Below, piece by piece: positions 57,051 through 64,000 of a stretch of DNA of 64,000 bases. How positions within the stretch are numbered: the stretch's first letter is position 1; every line of letters starts with the position of its first letter. The DNA is from Streptomyces venezuelae. Its GTDB lineage: Bacteria; Actinomycetota; Actinomycetes; Streptomycetales; Streptomycetaceae. The DNA is taken from contig NZ_CP029191.1 of assembly GCF_008642335.1 (NCBI RefSeq), positions 744,001-808,000 of the forward strand, written 5' to 3'. A program made the translations under genes and the position numbers. The notes beneath the pieces were generated by a model that was not told the DNA's origin, searched no databases, and saw nothing but the letters and a program-made list of their open reading frames with translations.

Positions 57051-58121
57051 TCAGCGAGCCATCTCCTCCTTGAGCGCCGCGAGGAACCCGTCGACGTCCT
57101 CCTCGCGCGTGTCGAACGCGCACATCCAGCGGACGTCGCCCGCCGCCTCGTCCCAGAAGTAGAAGCGGTACCGCTTCTGCAGACGCTCGCTCACGTCGTG
57201 CGGGAGGCGGGCGAAGACCGCGTTGGCCTGCACGGGGTAGAGGATCTCCACGCCGTGCACCGAGCGGACGCCCTCCGCGAGACGCTGTGCCATCTCGTTG
57301 GCGTGACGCGCGTTGCGCAGCCACAGGTCCTTGCTGAGCAGCGCCTCCAGCTGCACCGAGACGAAACGCATCTTCGACGCGAGCTGCATCGACATCTTGC
57401 GCAGGTGCTTCATGTGCCGGACGGCGTCCTGGTTGATGACCACGACGGCCTCGCCGAACAGCGCGCCGTTCTTCGTGCCGCCGAGCGACAGGATGTCGAC
57501 GCCGACGGCGTTCGTGAACGTCCGCATGGGCACGTCGAGGGCGGCCGCGGCGTTGGCTATCCGGGAGCCGTCGAGGTGCACCTTCATGCCGAGCTGGTGC
57601 GCGTGGTCGCAGATCGCGCGGATCTCGTCGGGCGTGTACAGCGTGCCCAGTTCGGTGTTCTGCGCGATCGAGACGACCTGCGGCATGGCCCGGTGCTCGT
57701 CGTCCCAGCCGAACGCCTGCTTGTCGATCAGCTCGGGGGTGAGCTTGCCGTCGGGCGTGGGCACGGTGAGCAGCTTGAGGCCCGCCATGCGCTCGGGCGC
57801 GCCGCCCTCGTCCACGTTGATGTGCGCGGACTCGGCGCAGATCACCGCGCCCCAGCGGTCGGCGACCGCCTGGAGCGCGACGACGTTGGCGCCCGTGCCG
57901 TTGAACACCGGGAACGCCTCGGCGGTGGGGCCGAAGTGGCCGCGGATCACCTGCTGGAGGTTGGCCGTGTAGTCGTCCTCGCCGTACGCGATCTGGTGGC
58001 CGCCGTTGGCGAGCGCGAGGGCCGCCATGACCTCGCGGTGGGCGCCCGCGTAGTTGTCGCTGGCGAAGCCGCGGACGTCCGGGTCGTGGTGGCGGCGGGC
58101 GTCGGTCTTCGGCGGGTTCAC
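57051..58121 (-). CDS. Threonine aldolase family (beta-eliminating lyase) PLP enzyme
   Basis: 356 residues from GTG 58121, or 369 from GTG 58160. Fold-I PLP signatures are ASDNYAGAHREVMAALA at the start, GTGANVVAL, the substrate loop HINVDEGGAPERM, VHLDGSRIANAAAAL (aspartate) and LSLGGTKNGALFGEAVV with the PLP lysine. It cleaves threonine or allo-threonine, or a related beta-hydroxy amino acid, to glycine and an aldehyde. The 5' end is complicated by a 17-bp direct repeat that duplicates the 3' end of the upstream SDR gene, so the start codon is uncertain. Third gene of the DUF6421-SDR-aldolase run. Confidence 0.87.
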   Translation of the reverse strand: MNPPKTDARRHHDPDVRGFASDNYAGAHREVMAALALANGGHQIAYGEDDYTANLQQVIRGHFGPTAEAFPVFNGTGANVVALQAVADRWGAVICAESAHINVDEGGAPERMAGLKLLTVPTPDGKLTPELIDKQAFGWDDEHRAMPQVVSIAQNTELGTLYTPDEIRAICDHAHQLGMKVHLDGSRIANAAAALDVPMRTFTNAVGVDILSLGGTKNGALFGEAVVVINQDAVRHMKHLRKMSMQLASKMRFVSVQLEALLSKDLWLRNARHANEMAQRLAEGVRSVHGVEILYPVQANAVFARLPHDVSERLQKRYRFYFWDEAAGDVRWMCAFDTREEDVDGFLAALKEEMAR

Positions 58122-58173
58122 GGCTTCTCGGTCACGACCGGTCGTGTCGCGTGCGGTCACGGCTTCTCGGTCA
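58118..58173. repeat. 17-bp direct repeat flanking a palindrome
   Basis: TCACGGCTTCTCGGTCA occurs at 58118-58134 and 58157-58173. The copy at 58157-58173 is the true 3' end of the SDR gene. Between them is the perfect 14-bp palindrome CACGACCGGTCGTG (58133-58146). It looks like duplication of the end of the SDR gene into the spacer. Confidence 0.75.
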
Positions 58174-58897
58174 GCCACAGACGGTTTCCGTTCACTTCTC
58201 CTGCGGGCTTCTCCCAGACGCCGGCGACGGCCTCGGCCAGCTCCTTGACGTCCGTGAAACCCGCGAACTTCGCGTCGGGTCGAGCCTTGCGCATCTCGTC
58301 GTGCACCAACGCCTTGACCACCAGGATCGCAGCCGCCGCACGCGGCCCGTCCTCGCCCCCCGCCTTGCGGAAGGCGTCGGCGAGGGCCAGCGTCCAGGCC
58401 TCGGCGGCCGCCTTCGACGCGGAGTACGCGGCGTTGCCCGCGGTCGGCTTGGAGGCGCCCGCGGCGCTGATGAGCAGGTAGCGCCCGCGGTCGCTGCGCC
58501 GCAGGCCGCCCTCGAAGGCGAGGGAGGTGTGCTGCACGGTGCGGATCAGGAGCTTCTCGAGGAGGTCCCAGTCGGCGAGGTCGGTCTCGGCGAAGTTCTT
58601 GCTGCCGCGCCAGCCGCCCACCAGGTGCACCAGGCCGTCGACCCGTCCGAACTCCTTCTCCGTGCGCGCCGCCCACTCCCGGGCGGCGTCCAGGTCGAGG
58701 AGGTCGACGGTGTCGCCGATGACGGTGGCCCCGCCGTGCGCGTACCGTGCGGCGTCCACCGCTTCGGCCAGGCGCGCGGCGTCGGCGTCCGACGCCACGA
58801 CGGTGGCTCCGGCCTCGGCCAGCCTGAGCAGGGTGGCGCGCCCCGCCGGCCCGGCCGCTCCGGCCACGGCGACCACGGCTCCATCGAGTGCGGACAT
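58157..58897 (-). CDS. SDR-family oxidoreductase
   Basis: 246 residues from ATG 58897 (GAGG 4 bp upstream). Short-chain dehydrogenase: DGAVVAVAGAAGPAGRATLLRLAE cofactor-binding glycines, Asp in VVASDADAA favouring NAD(H), LVHLVGGWRG (equivalent of NNAG), active-site Ser in YLLISAAGAS and YSASKAAAE with Tyr-x3-Lys. The catalytic residues are present. It sits between the DUF6421 and threonine-aldolase genes; I recall this three-gene order as common in Streptomyces, with unknown function. Substrate unknown. Confidence 0.86.
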   Translation of the reverse strand: MSALDGAVVAVAGAAGPAGRATLLRLAEAGATVVASDADAARLAEAVDAARYAHGGATVIGDTVDLLDLDAAREWAARTEKEFGRVDGLVHLVGGWRGSKNFAETDLADWDLLEKLLIRTVQHTSLAFEGGLRRSDRGRYLLISAAGASKPTAGNAAYSASKAAAEAWTLALADAFRKAGGEDGPRAAAAILVVKALVHDEMRKARPDAKFAGFTDVKELAEAVAGVWEKPAGEVNGNRLWLTEKP

Positions 58898-58923
58898 GGT
58901 CCTCGCCTCCTCCTGGCGGCCGC

Positions 58924-60327
58924 TCACGCGGCGACCTTCTCGGCGCCCGAAGTAGCGGTGATCCCCTTGGTGGAGGCGATCACGTGCTTCAGCTTCTTGG
59001 AGAGCGCCTCATAGAACATGCTGAGCGGAAACTCGTCGGGAAGCACCTCGTCGACCAGTTTGCGCGGCGGAAGCGAGGTGTCCAGGGCCTCGGGGCCCTT
59101 GGCCCAGCGCGATCCGGGGTGCGGGGCGAGGTAGCGGGACACCAGGTCGTACGCGGCGAACCAGTGGACCAGCTTCGGGCGGTCGATGCCCGCACGGTAC
59201 AGGTCCTCGATCTCGCCGCACAGCTGGTTGGTGATCTCCGGCGCGCGCTCCCAGTCGATCCGGAGCTGGTTGTCGGTCCAGCGGAGCACGTCGTGCTTGT
59301 GGAGGTACGCGAAGAGGAGCTGGCCGCCGAGCCCGTCGTAGTTCTTGACGCGGTCACCGGTGACCGGGAAGCGGAACATCCGGTCGAAGAGGACGGCGTA
59401 CTGCACGTCGCGGGCCTGCGGGACGCCCTCGGCCTCCAGCTTCACGGCCTCCTTGAAGGCGGTGAGGTCGCAGCGCAGCTCCTCCAGGCCGTACATCCAG
59501 AACGGCTGCCGCTGCTTGATCATGAAGGGGTCGAACGGCAGGTCGCCGTGGCTGTGGGTGCGGTCGTGGACCATGTCCCACAGGACGAACGCCTGCTGGC
59601 AGCGGTCCTGGTCGCCGACCATCTCGCGGATGTCGTCGGGCAGTTCGAGCCCGAGGAGGTCCACGGCGGCCTCGGTGACGCGACGGAAGCGTGCGGCCTC
59701 GCGGTCGCAGAAGATGCCGCCCCACGAGAAGCGCTCGGGGGCTTCGCGCACGGCGATGGTCTCGGGGAAGAGGACGGCCGAGTTCGTGTCGTACCCGGCG
59801 GTGAAGTCCTCGAAGGTGATGCCGCAGAAGAGCGGATTGTCGTACCGCGTGCGCTCCAGCTCGGCCAGCCAGTCGGGCCAGACCATGCGCAGCACGACCG
59901 CCTCGAAGTTGCGGTCGGGGTTGCCGTTCTGCGTGTACATCGGGAAGACGACCAGGTGCTGCAGGCCGTCCTCGCGGTGCGCGGCGGGCTGGAAGGCCAG
60001 CAGCGAGTCGAGGAAGTCGGGCACCTGGAAGCCCGTCTCGGCCCAGCGGCGCAGGTCGGCGACGAGCGCGCGGTGGTACGCGGCGTCGTGCGGGACGAGC
60101 GGGGAGAGCTCATCGACCGCGGATATCACGCGGTCGACGGTGAGTTCGGCGATGCCCTTGGCCGGGGCGCCGTCCGCCTCGAAGTCGATGGAGCCGTCCG
60201 CCGACTGCCAGGGCCGGATGGTCTCCACGGCGTCCTTGAGCACCGGCCACGCGGGGTGGTCCACCACCCGCCCAGCAGCGGAAGGAACCGCACCCTCGAT
60301 ACCCGACTGCACAAGAATTTCCGTCAT
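58924..60327 (-). CDS. DUF6421 family protein
   Basis: 467 residues from ATG 60327 with GGAGG upstream. It matches my memory of the DUF6421 family: long, cytoplasmic, Trp/Tyr/His-rich, without signal or membrane segments. Possible metal-binding clusters include DMVHDRTHSHGDLPFDPFMIKQRQPFWMYG and FPMYTQNGNPDRNFEAVVLRMVWPDW. The first, with HDRTHSHG, looks like a metal site. No biochemical function is known to me. A perfect 12-bp inverted repeat lies 16 bp upstream of the start. SDR and threonine aldolase genes follow on the same strand. Confidence 0.75.
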   Translation of the reverse strand: MTEILVQSGIEGAVPSAAGRVVDHPAWPVLKDAVETIRPWQSADGSIDFEADGAPAKGIAELTVDRVISAVDELSPLVPHDAAYHRALVADLRRWAETGFQVPDFLDSLLAFQPAAHREDGLQHLVVFPMYTQNGNPDRNFEAVVLRMVWPDWLAELERTRYDNPLFCGITFEDFTAGYDTNSAVLFPETIAVREAPERFSWGGIFCDREAARFRRVTEAAVDLLGLELPDDIREMVGDQDRCQQAFVLWDMVHDRTHSHGDLPFDPFMIKQRQPFWMYGLEELRCDLTAFKEAVKLEAEGVPQARDVQYAVLFDRMFRFPVTGDRVKNYDGLGGQLLFAYLHKHDVLRWTDNQLRIDWERAPEITNQLCGEIEDLYRAGIDRPKLVHWFAAYDLVSRYLAPHPGSRWAKGPEALDTSLPPRKLVDEVLPDEFPLSMFYEALSKKLKHVIASTKGITATSGAEKVAA

Positions 60328-60342
60328 GTCCCATCCTCCACG

Positions 60343-60385
60343 GGAGAACCTCGCGTCAGAACACCGTATGCGTGCGAGGTTCTCC
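60343..60385 (-). promoter_or_regulatory. Strong inverted repeat in the DUF6421 5' region
   Basis: GGAGAACCTCGC (60343-60354) pairs perfectly with GCGAGGTTCTCC (60374-60385) across 19 bp. It lies between the esterase stop and the DUF6421 ribosome binding site, so it could be a terminator, attenuator stem or operator. Confidence 0.65.
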
Positions 60386-60408
60386 GCGACAAGAGGGGCC
60401 TCGGGAAA

Positions 60409-61836
60409 TTATCCTGCGCCACCCCCACTTCCGCCGCTGTTTTTCCTGCGGTCTCCTGTCGACTCGATTGCTTCTGCCGCACCGGTCATCGCCCGCACCG
60501 CTTCGGGGAGCAGGTCGGGGAAGCCGAGGAATCCGTGGAACATGTGCGGGAAGTGGGCCGCGGTGACGTGCCCGCCGGCCGCCCGCAGACGGGCCGCGTA
60601 GGCCAGCCCTTCGTCGCGCAGCGGGTCGCAGCCGGCCGTGACGACGTACGCGGGCGGCAGGCCGTGGAGGTCGGGGGCGCGCAGCGGTGAGGCGTACGGG
60701 TGTGCGTCTTGGCCGTCGGCGCCCAAGTACTGCTGCCAGAACCAGCGCAGGTGCGCGGCGGTCAGGAAGTAGCCGTGCGCGTTCTCGCGGTACGAGTCCG
60801 TGTCCTGGGCGGCGTCCAGCAGCGGGTAGAACAGCACCTGCAGCGCGACGGCGGGGCCGCCCGCGTCCCTGGCGCGCAGCGCCACGGCGGCGGCGAGCCC
60901 GCCCCCGCTGCTGTCCCCCGCGACGACGACGGCGCCCGGATCGCCTCCGAGTGCGGCGCTCTCCCCCGCCGCCCAGCGGAGCGCCGCGTACGCGTCGTCG
61001 ACGGCCGCGGGGAACCGGTGCTCGGGCGCGAGCCGGTACGCGACGGAGACCACGACGGCTCCGGAACGCGCGGCGAGCGCGCGGGCGGTGGCGTCGTGGG
61101 AGTCGAGCCCGCAGAGGGCGTAGCCGCCGCCGTGGAAGAAGACGACGGTGGGGCGGGGCGCCATCGGGTGCCGGTCCGGGTCCGGCGCGTAGACGCGCAC
61201 GGGAATCTCAGGCGCGCCCGGCGGCCCCGGAACGGTCCGATCCACAACGGCACCGACGGCGGGCGGTGCCTTACGGGAGGCGGGCGCGGCGGCGAGGACA
61301 CGACGGGCCTCCACCGCGTCGGTGACGGCGCCGCCGAGGTCGGGAAAGGCACGGGCGAGGACGTCGACGAGGGGGCGGGCGAGGGGGTCGAGGCGGTCGG
61401 GGGTGGGCCGATGAGGGGTGGGCCGGTCGAGGGCGGGCCGGTGAGGGACGGGCCGGTCGAGGGCGGGCGGGTCAGGGGCGGGCCTATCAGGGGCAGGCCT
61501 GTCGGGTTCGGGCCGGTCACGGGCAGGCCGGTCAGGGACGGGCCTATCAGGGGCTGGCCTGTCGGGTTCGGGCCGGTCAGGGACAGGCCTATCAGGGGCA
61601 GGCCCGTCGGGTTCGGGCCGGTCACGGGCAGGCCGGTCAGGGACGGGCCTATCAGGGACAGGCCTGTCGTGGACGGGCCGGCCAGGGAAGGGCTTGTCAA
61701 GGGCGGGCCTGTCAGGGACGGGCCCGTCGGGGGCGGGCCTGTCAGGGACGGGCCGGTCGGGTTCGGGCCGGTCGGGTTCGGGCCGGTCGGGTTCGGGCCT
61801 GTCGCGGGTGGGCCTGTTGGGTTTGGCGTTGCGCAT
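60409..61836 (-). CDS. HSL-type alpha/beta-hydrolase with pentapeptide repeat N-terminus
   Basis: 475 residues from ATG 61836, overlapping the LLM stop by one base (TGATG). Residues about 12-148 are 27 tandem pentapeptides of the form D-R-P-x-P. The C-terminal hydrolase is of the hormone-sensitive-lipase type: oxyanion motif FFHGGGYALCG, nucleophile GDSSGGG, acid in DPLRDEG and His in HMFHGFLGF. It would cleave carboxylic esters, maybe a product of the coupled monooxygenase. The rigid, charged Pro-Asp-Arg stalk is unusual for this enzyme class. A larger frame upstream to 63042 is a shadow of the LLM gene. Confidence 0.87.
   Translation of the reverse strand: MRNAKPNRPTRDRPEPDRPEPDRPEPDRPVPDRPAPDGPVPDRPALDKPFPGRPVHDRPVPDRPVPDRPARDRPEPDGPAPDRPVPDRPEPDRPAPDRPVPDRPARDRPEPDRPAPDRPAPDPPALDRPVPHRPALDRPTPHRPTPDRLDPLARPLVDVLARAFPDLGGAVTDAVEARRVLAAAPASRKAPPAVGAVVDRTVPGPPGAPEIPVRVYAPDPDRHPMAPRPTVVFFHGGGYALCGLDSHDATARALAARSGAVVVSVAYRLAPEHRFPAAVDDAYAALRWAAGESAALGGDPGAVVVAGDSSGGGLAAAVALRARDAGGPAVALQVLFYPLLDAAQDTDSYRENAHGYFLTAAHLRWFWQQYLGADGQDAHPYASPLRAPDLHGLPPAYVVTAGCDPLRDEGLAYAARLRAAGGHVTAAHFPHMFHGFLGFPDLLPEAVRAMTGAAEAIESTGDRRKNSGGSGGGAG
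61393..61806 (-). repeat. 15-bp minisatellite encoding D-R-P-x-P repeats
   Basis: 27 units of 15 bp within the esterase gene encode DRPEP, DRPVP, DRPAP, DRPAR and variants. A higher-order duplication is visible: DRPVP-DRPAR-DRPEP recurs exactly seven units (105 bp) apart. Period is a multiple of three, so copy-number change preserves the frame. All frames through it are open, which explains the spurious frames here. Confidence 0.9.
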
Positions 61837-62972
61837 CAGTTCGGGGTCGGCTTCTGGGTGCGGAAGTGGGGGATGACCTTTTCGCCCCACTGGCGCAGCG
61901 TCTCCAGGCAGGCCTCCTGGGGGACCGTGCCCATCTGGATGAGGCACATGATCTCGTCGGCTCCCGCGTCGCGCAGGCGTTCCACGTAGGCGATGGCGTC
62001 GTCCGCGGTGCCGTAGGCGTGGTCGGCGTTGAACGTGGCGGTCGAGGTGGGGCGTACCGGGATGTTCTGTTCGTGCAGGCGCGCGACGACCTGTTCGGCG
62101 GCTCTGCGCATCTCCTCGGCCTCGTCGCCGCCCTCCACGACTGCCTCGTCGGGGAGTCCCGCCCCGCCGTACCAGTGGCCGATGGACTGCGCGAAGAACC
62201 GCTGGCCGCGGATGCCGACGCGCCGCGCGGTCTCCCGGTCGTCGAGCACGATCGTCGGGCAGAGCACGGAGAAGTGGTCGTTGACGACGCTCGACACGCA
62301 ACGGGCGCCGGTGCGGGCGGCGACGGCCGCGTCGTACGCCTGCCGCATTTCGGCGATCGACTCGGGTCCCGCGAACCCCATCACCAGGGCGCCGACACCG
62401 AGTTCGGCCGCCTGCGTGAGGGTCTCGGTCCTGCTGCAGGCGAGGAAGAGCGGCGGATGCGGCGTCTGTTTCGGCCGCGGCAGGATCGGGTGCGGGCCGA
62501 TGTCGAGGAGTTCGCCGTGGTGCTCGAGCTCCTCCTTCTCCCAGGCCTTCCCGATGATCCGGAGCGCTTCCTCGACCTCCTGGGTCGTACGTTCCCTGTC
62601 GACTCCGCAGAGCGACGTCTCCTGCTCCGTGCCGCCGCGCCCCGCGCCGAGGTCGAGCCGTCCTCCGGAGAGCAGGTCCAGCATGGCGGCGCGCTCGGCG
62701 ACCCGGGCCGGGTGGTTGAAGTTGAACGGCATGCAGACCACGCCGTGCCCGATCCTGATGGTGCGCGTGCGGGCGGCGACCCAGGTCAGGAAGATCTCCG
62801 GTGCGCTCATGTGCGCGTACCACTTCAAGGAGTGGTGCTCGACCGCCCAGACCCGGTCGAACCCCATCCCCTCGGCGAGCACGGCCTGTTCGACGCTGTC
62901 GTGGATGACCTGGTGCTCGCGTTCGACGGTCGGATCGGCGAGCTGTGCCTCGAATATGACGGAGAACTTCAC
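61836..62972 (-). CDS. LLM-class flavin-dependent monooxygenase-like oxidoreductase
   Basis: 378 residues, bacterial-luciferase fold. MKFSVIFEAQLADPTVEREHQVIHDSVEQAVLAEGMGFDRVWAVEHHSLKWYAHMSAPEIFL and GVVCMPFNFNHPARVAERAAMLDLLSGGRLDLGAGRGGTEQETSL carry the flavin and His/Trp features of FMN-dependent luciferase-like monooxygenases. It needs reduced FMN from a reductase. Coupled to the esterase gene by a one-base overlap, so together they may oxidise and hydrolyse a ketone or sulfur compound. A 28-bp perfect palindrome lies 27 bp upstream of the ATG and probably controls both. Confidence 0.88.
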   Translation of the reverse strand: MKFSVIFEAQLADPTVEREHQVIHDSVEQAVLAEGMGFDRVWAVEHHSLKWYAHMSAPEIFLTWVAARTRTIRIGHGVVCMPFNFNHPARVAERAAMLDLLSGGRLDLGAGRGGTEQETSLCGVDRERTTQEVEEALRIIGKAWEKEELEHHGELLDIGPHPILPRPKQTPHPPLFLACSRTETLTQAAELGVGALVMGFAGPESIAEMRQAYDAAVAARTGARCVSSVVNDHFSVLCPTIVLDDRETARRVGIRGQRFFAQSIGHWYGGAGLPDEAVVEGGDEAEEMRRAAEQVVARLHEQNIPVRPTSTATFNADHAYGTADDAIAYVERLRDAGADEIMCLIQMGTVPQEACLETLRQWGEKVIPHFRTQKPTPN

Positions 62973-62998
62973 GTGCCCTCCAGAGAGCGAGTCGCGTA

Positions 62999-63026
62999 TG
63001 ACGGTTAGTCATATGACTAACCGTCA
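62999..63026. promoter_or_regulatory. 28-bp perfect palindromic operator
   Basis: TGACGGTTAGTCAT followed directly by its reverse complement ATGACTAACCGTCA, 27 bp upstream of the LLM monooxygenase start. Core TAGTCATATGACTA is typical of MarR-, HxlR- or TetR-type operators. No such regulator is adjacent, so its gene is outside the window. Confidence 0.75.
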
Positions 63027-63056
63027 GTTCGCGAAGTCGCAAGGGTTACAGCCCAC

Positions 63057-64000
63057 TCAGCCGCCGAAAGCTCCGCCCGCCGTGAAGACCTTCGCCGCGA
63101 AACGCTCGCCCATCAGGCGGTGCGTCTCGGCGTCCGGGTGGAGGTCGTCGGGGAGGGGGTGTTCCGCGATGTCCGCGGGGCCGTAGAGGTCGCGGCCGTC
63201 GAGGTGGTGCAGGTTCGGGTCGTCGGCCGAGCGCTGCTTCACGATCCGGGCCAGTTCGTCGCGGATGATGTTCAGGGTGAGCTTGCCGCTCGCACGCTCA
63301 GCGGGGTCACCCATGGCCATGAACCTGAGGCGGCCCTCTCCGAAGTCGCTGAAGTCCGGTGCGCTGGGGCCGGGGGTGTCCTCGTGGATGGGGCACAGGA
63401 TGGGCGAGACGACCAAGAGCGGCGTCTCCGGGTGGCCCTCCCGGATGGTGTCGAGGAATCCGTGCACCGCGGGCGCGAAGGCGCGAAGCCGCATCAGGTC
63501 GGCATTGACCACATTGATGCCGAGCTTGACGCTGATCAAGTCCGCGGGGGTATCGCGCAGGGTGCGGGCGGTGAACGGGTCGAGCAGGGCGCTGCCCGCG
63601 AGGCCCAGGTTGATCAGCTCCACACCGCCGCGCGAGGCGGCGAGCGCGGGCCAGATCGTGGTGGGGCTCGCGGCGTCGGAGCCGTGGCTGATCGAGCTGC
63701 CGTGGTGCAGCCAGACCTTGCGGCCGGTGTCGCGCGCGGGTTCCACCGGGGCGTCGGTGCGCAGCGCGAGGAGTTCGGTGGTCTCGTTGTGCGGCAGCCA
63801 GATCTCGATGTCCTTCATGCCGTCGGGCAGTCCGGCGAACCGCGCGGTGCCGGGCTCGCCGGTGCTGCGCTCGGCGGTGCCCGCGGTCATGTCGATGGTC
63901 AGGACGTGGCCTGCCTCGACGGTCGTCGCGCCGGCCGGGCGGCCGTCGACGAGCAGGTCGTAGACACCGTCCGGGCGGGGCGGTGCGCCCACGTACGACC
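63057..64000 (-). CDS. SGNH/GDSL hydrolase, 5' end beyond window
   Basis: At least 314 residues; the frame is open through the right edge, so the N-terminus is missing. A beta-sandwich (jelly-roll) N-terminal part precedes the SGNH domain, as in carbohydrate esterases of the CE2-like or rhamnogalacturonan-acetylesterase type. Block I has HHGSSISHGSDA with the nucleophile Ser, block II the Gly in INLGLAGSALLDPF, block III the Asn in KLGINVVN, and block V LPDDLHPDAE with the catalytic Asp-His. Likely de-esterifies a small or sugar ester. Convergent arrangement is absent; it precedes the LLM gene on the same strand. Confidence 0.85.
   Translation of the reverse strand, partial: SYVGAPPRPDGVYDLLVDGRPAGATTVEAGHVLTIDMTAGTAERSTGEPGTARFAGLPDGMKDIEIWLPHNETTELLALRTDAPVEPARDTGRKVWLHHGSSISHGSDAASPTTIWPALAASRGGVELINLGLAGSALLDPFTARTLRDTPADLISVKLGINVVNADLMRLRAFAPAVHGFLDTIREGHPETPLLVVSPILCPIHEDTPGPSAPDFSDFGEGRLRFMAMGDPAERASGKLTLNIIRDELARIVKQRSADDPNLHHLDGRDLYGPADIAEHPLPDDLHPDAETHRLMGERFAAKVFTAGGAFGG

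Noticed and set aside
61393..61806. Possible CRISPR array because of evenly spaced repeats
   Set aside because: The unit is 15 bp, contiguous, in frame with the esterase and without unique spacers; no Cas genes are nearby.
60409..63042. An 877-codon frame joining the esterase to an upstream extension
   Set aside because: The part beyond 61836 is in a shadow frame of the LLM gene and low-complexity; the ATG at 61836 with a TGATG overlap is the better start.
1..64000. tRNA, rRNA, insertion sequences, prophage genes, attachment sites and origins
   Set aside because: I looked for clover-leaf-like tRNA ends, transposase or integrase motifs and terminal inverted repeats and saw none that I could support by eye; a dedicated tRNA or IS search would settle it.

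Overview
The window looks like a Streptomyces chromosome. Base composition is very G+C-rich with a strong third-position bias, so nearly every real gene has long shadow frames. Many starts are GTG or TTG, some transcripts look leaderless, and regulators of the TetR, MarR, ROK and LacI types are dense. There are mycothiol- and F420-type enzymes, a DUF6421/SDR/threonine-aldolase run, and rare TTA leucine codons in secondary-metabolism genes. I see no tRNA, rRNA, IS element, prophage or CRISPR array. Several genes are disrupted (an EamA transporter and a sugar-binding protein), and several short tandem repeats lie in or at the ends of genes.

Layout. 0-11 kb: end of a phosphotriesterase-like gene, a TetR/MFS efflux pair, a secreted M1 metallopeptidase coupled to a small membrane protein, a secreted trypsin-like protease with C-terminal repeats, an HTH membrane protein, a beta-lactamase-fold lipoprotein, and a divergent ROK regulator/MFS pair. 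11-23 kb: a compact six-gene biosynthetic cluster behind an unusual 750-bp structured leader region. 23-31 kb: deaminase, F420-type LLM oxidoreductase, mycothiol-dependent isomerase-type enzyme, MarR, repeat-bearing membrane protein, two-component system, EamA pseudogene, DUF4232 lipoprotein. 31-42 kb: TetR with a remarkable operator array and a divergent Ddn-like reductase, geranylgeranyl-reductase-type flavoenzyme, M20 dipeptidase, kinase-Nudix fusion, STAS protein, TetR/MFS pair, YdcF and SMI1/KNR4 proteins. 42-47 kb: alpha-galactoside locus (solute-binding-protein remnant, GH27 alpha-galactosidase, ROK kinase, LacI repressor). 47-57 kb: Ser/Thr kinase, DUF6986 aldolase-like protein, nuclease/phosphatase, ETF alpha/beta, flavin reductase with a leader peptide, thioredoxin, acyltransferase. 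57-64 kb: threonine aldolase, SDR, DUF6421, esterase with a large pentapeptide repeat, LLM monooxygenase behind a 28-bp perfect palindrome, and an SGNH hydrolase running off the end.

The most interesting system is the cluster at 11.7-22.9 kb. Its NRPS has the indigoidine-synthetase architecture: an adenylation domain whose pocket residues I read as D-A-W-Q-F-G-L-I-N-K (glutamine type), an inserted FMN oxidase, a carrier domain and a thioesterase. To this is added a C-terminal PptA-like tautomerase. That domain is preceded in frame by a good ribosome binding site and GTG-Pro, so it may also be made as a free protein with the N-terminal proline the family needs. Downstream genes supply O-acetylserine (serine acetyltransferase), a beta-substituted alanine (cysteine-synthase-type PLP domain fused to an ATP-grasp ligase), two further ATP-grasp domains in one protein, an MFS exporter and a cupin. 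My inference is a glutamine-derived aminopyridinedione or relative joined to an O-acetylserine-derived amino acid by ATP-grasp ligases. TTA codons in the NRPS (codons 11 and 506) and in the tandem ATP-grasp gene (codon 5) predict bldA-dependent expression. A short ORF and three consecutive stem-loops upstream suggest RNA-level control.
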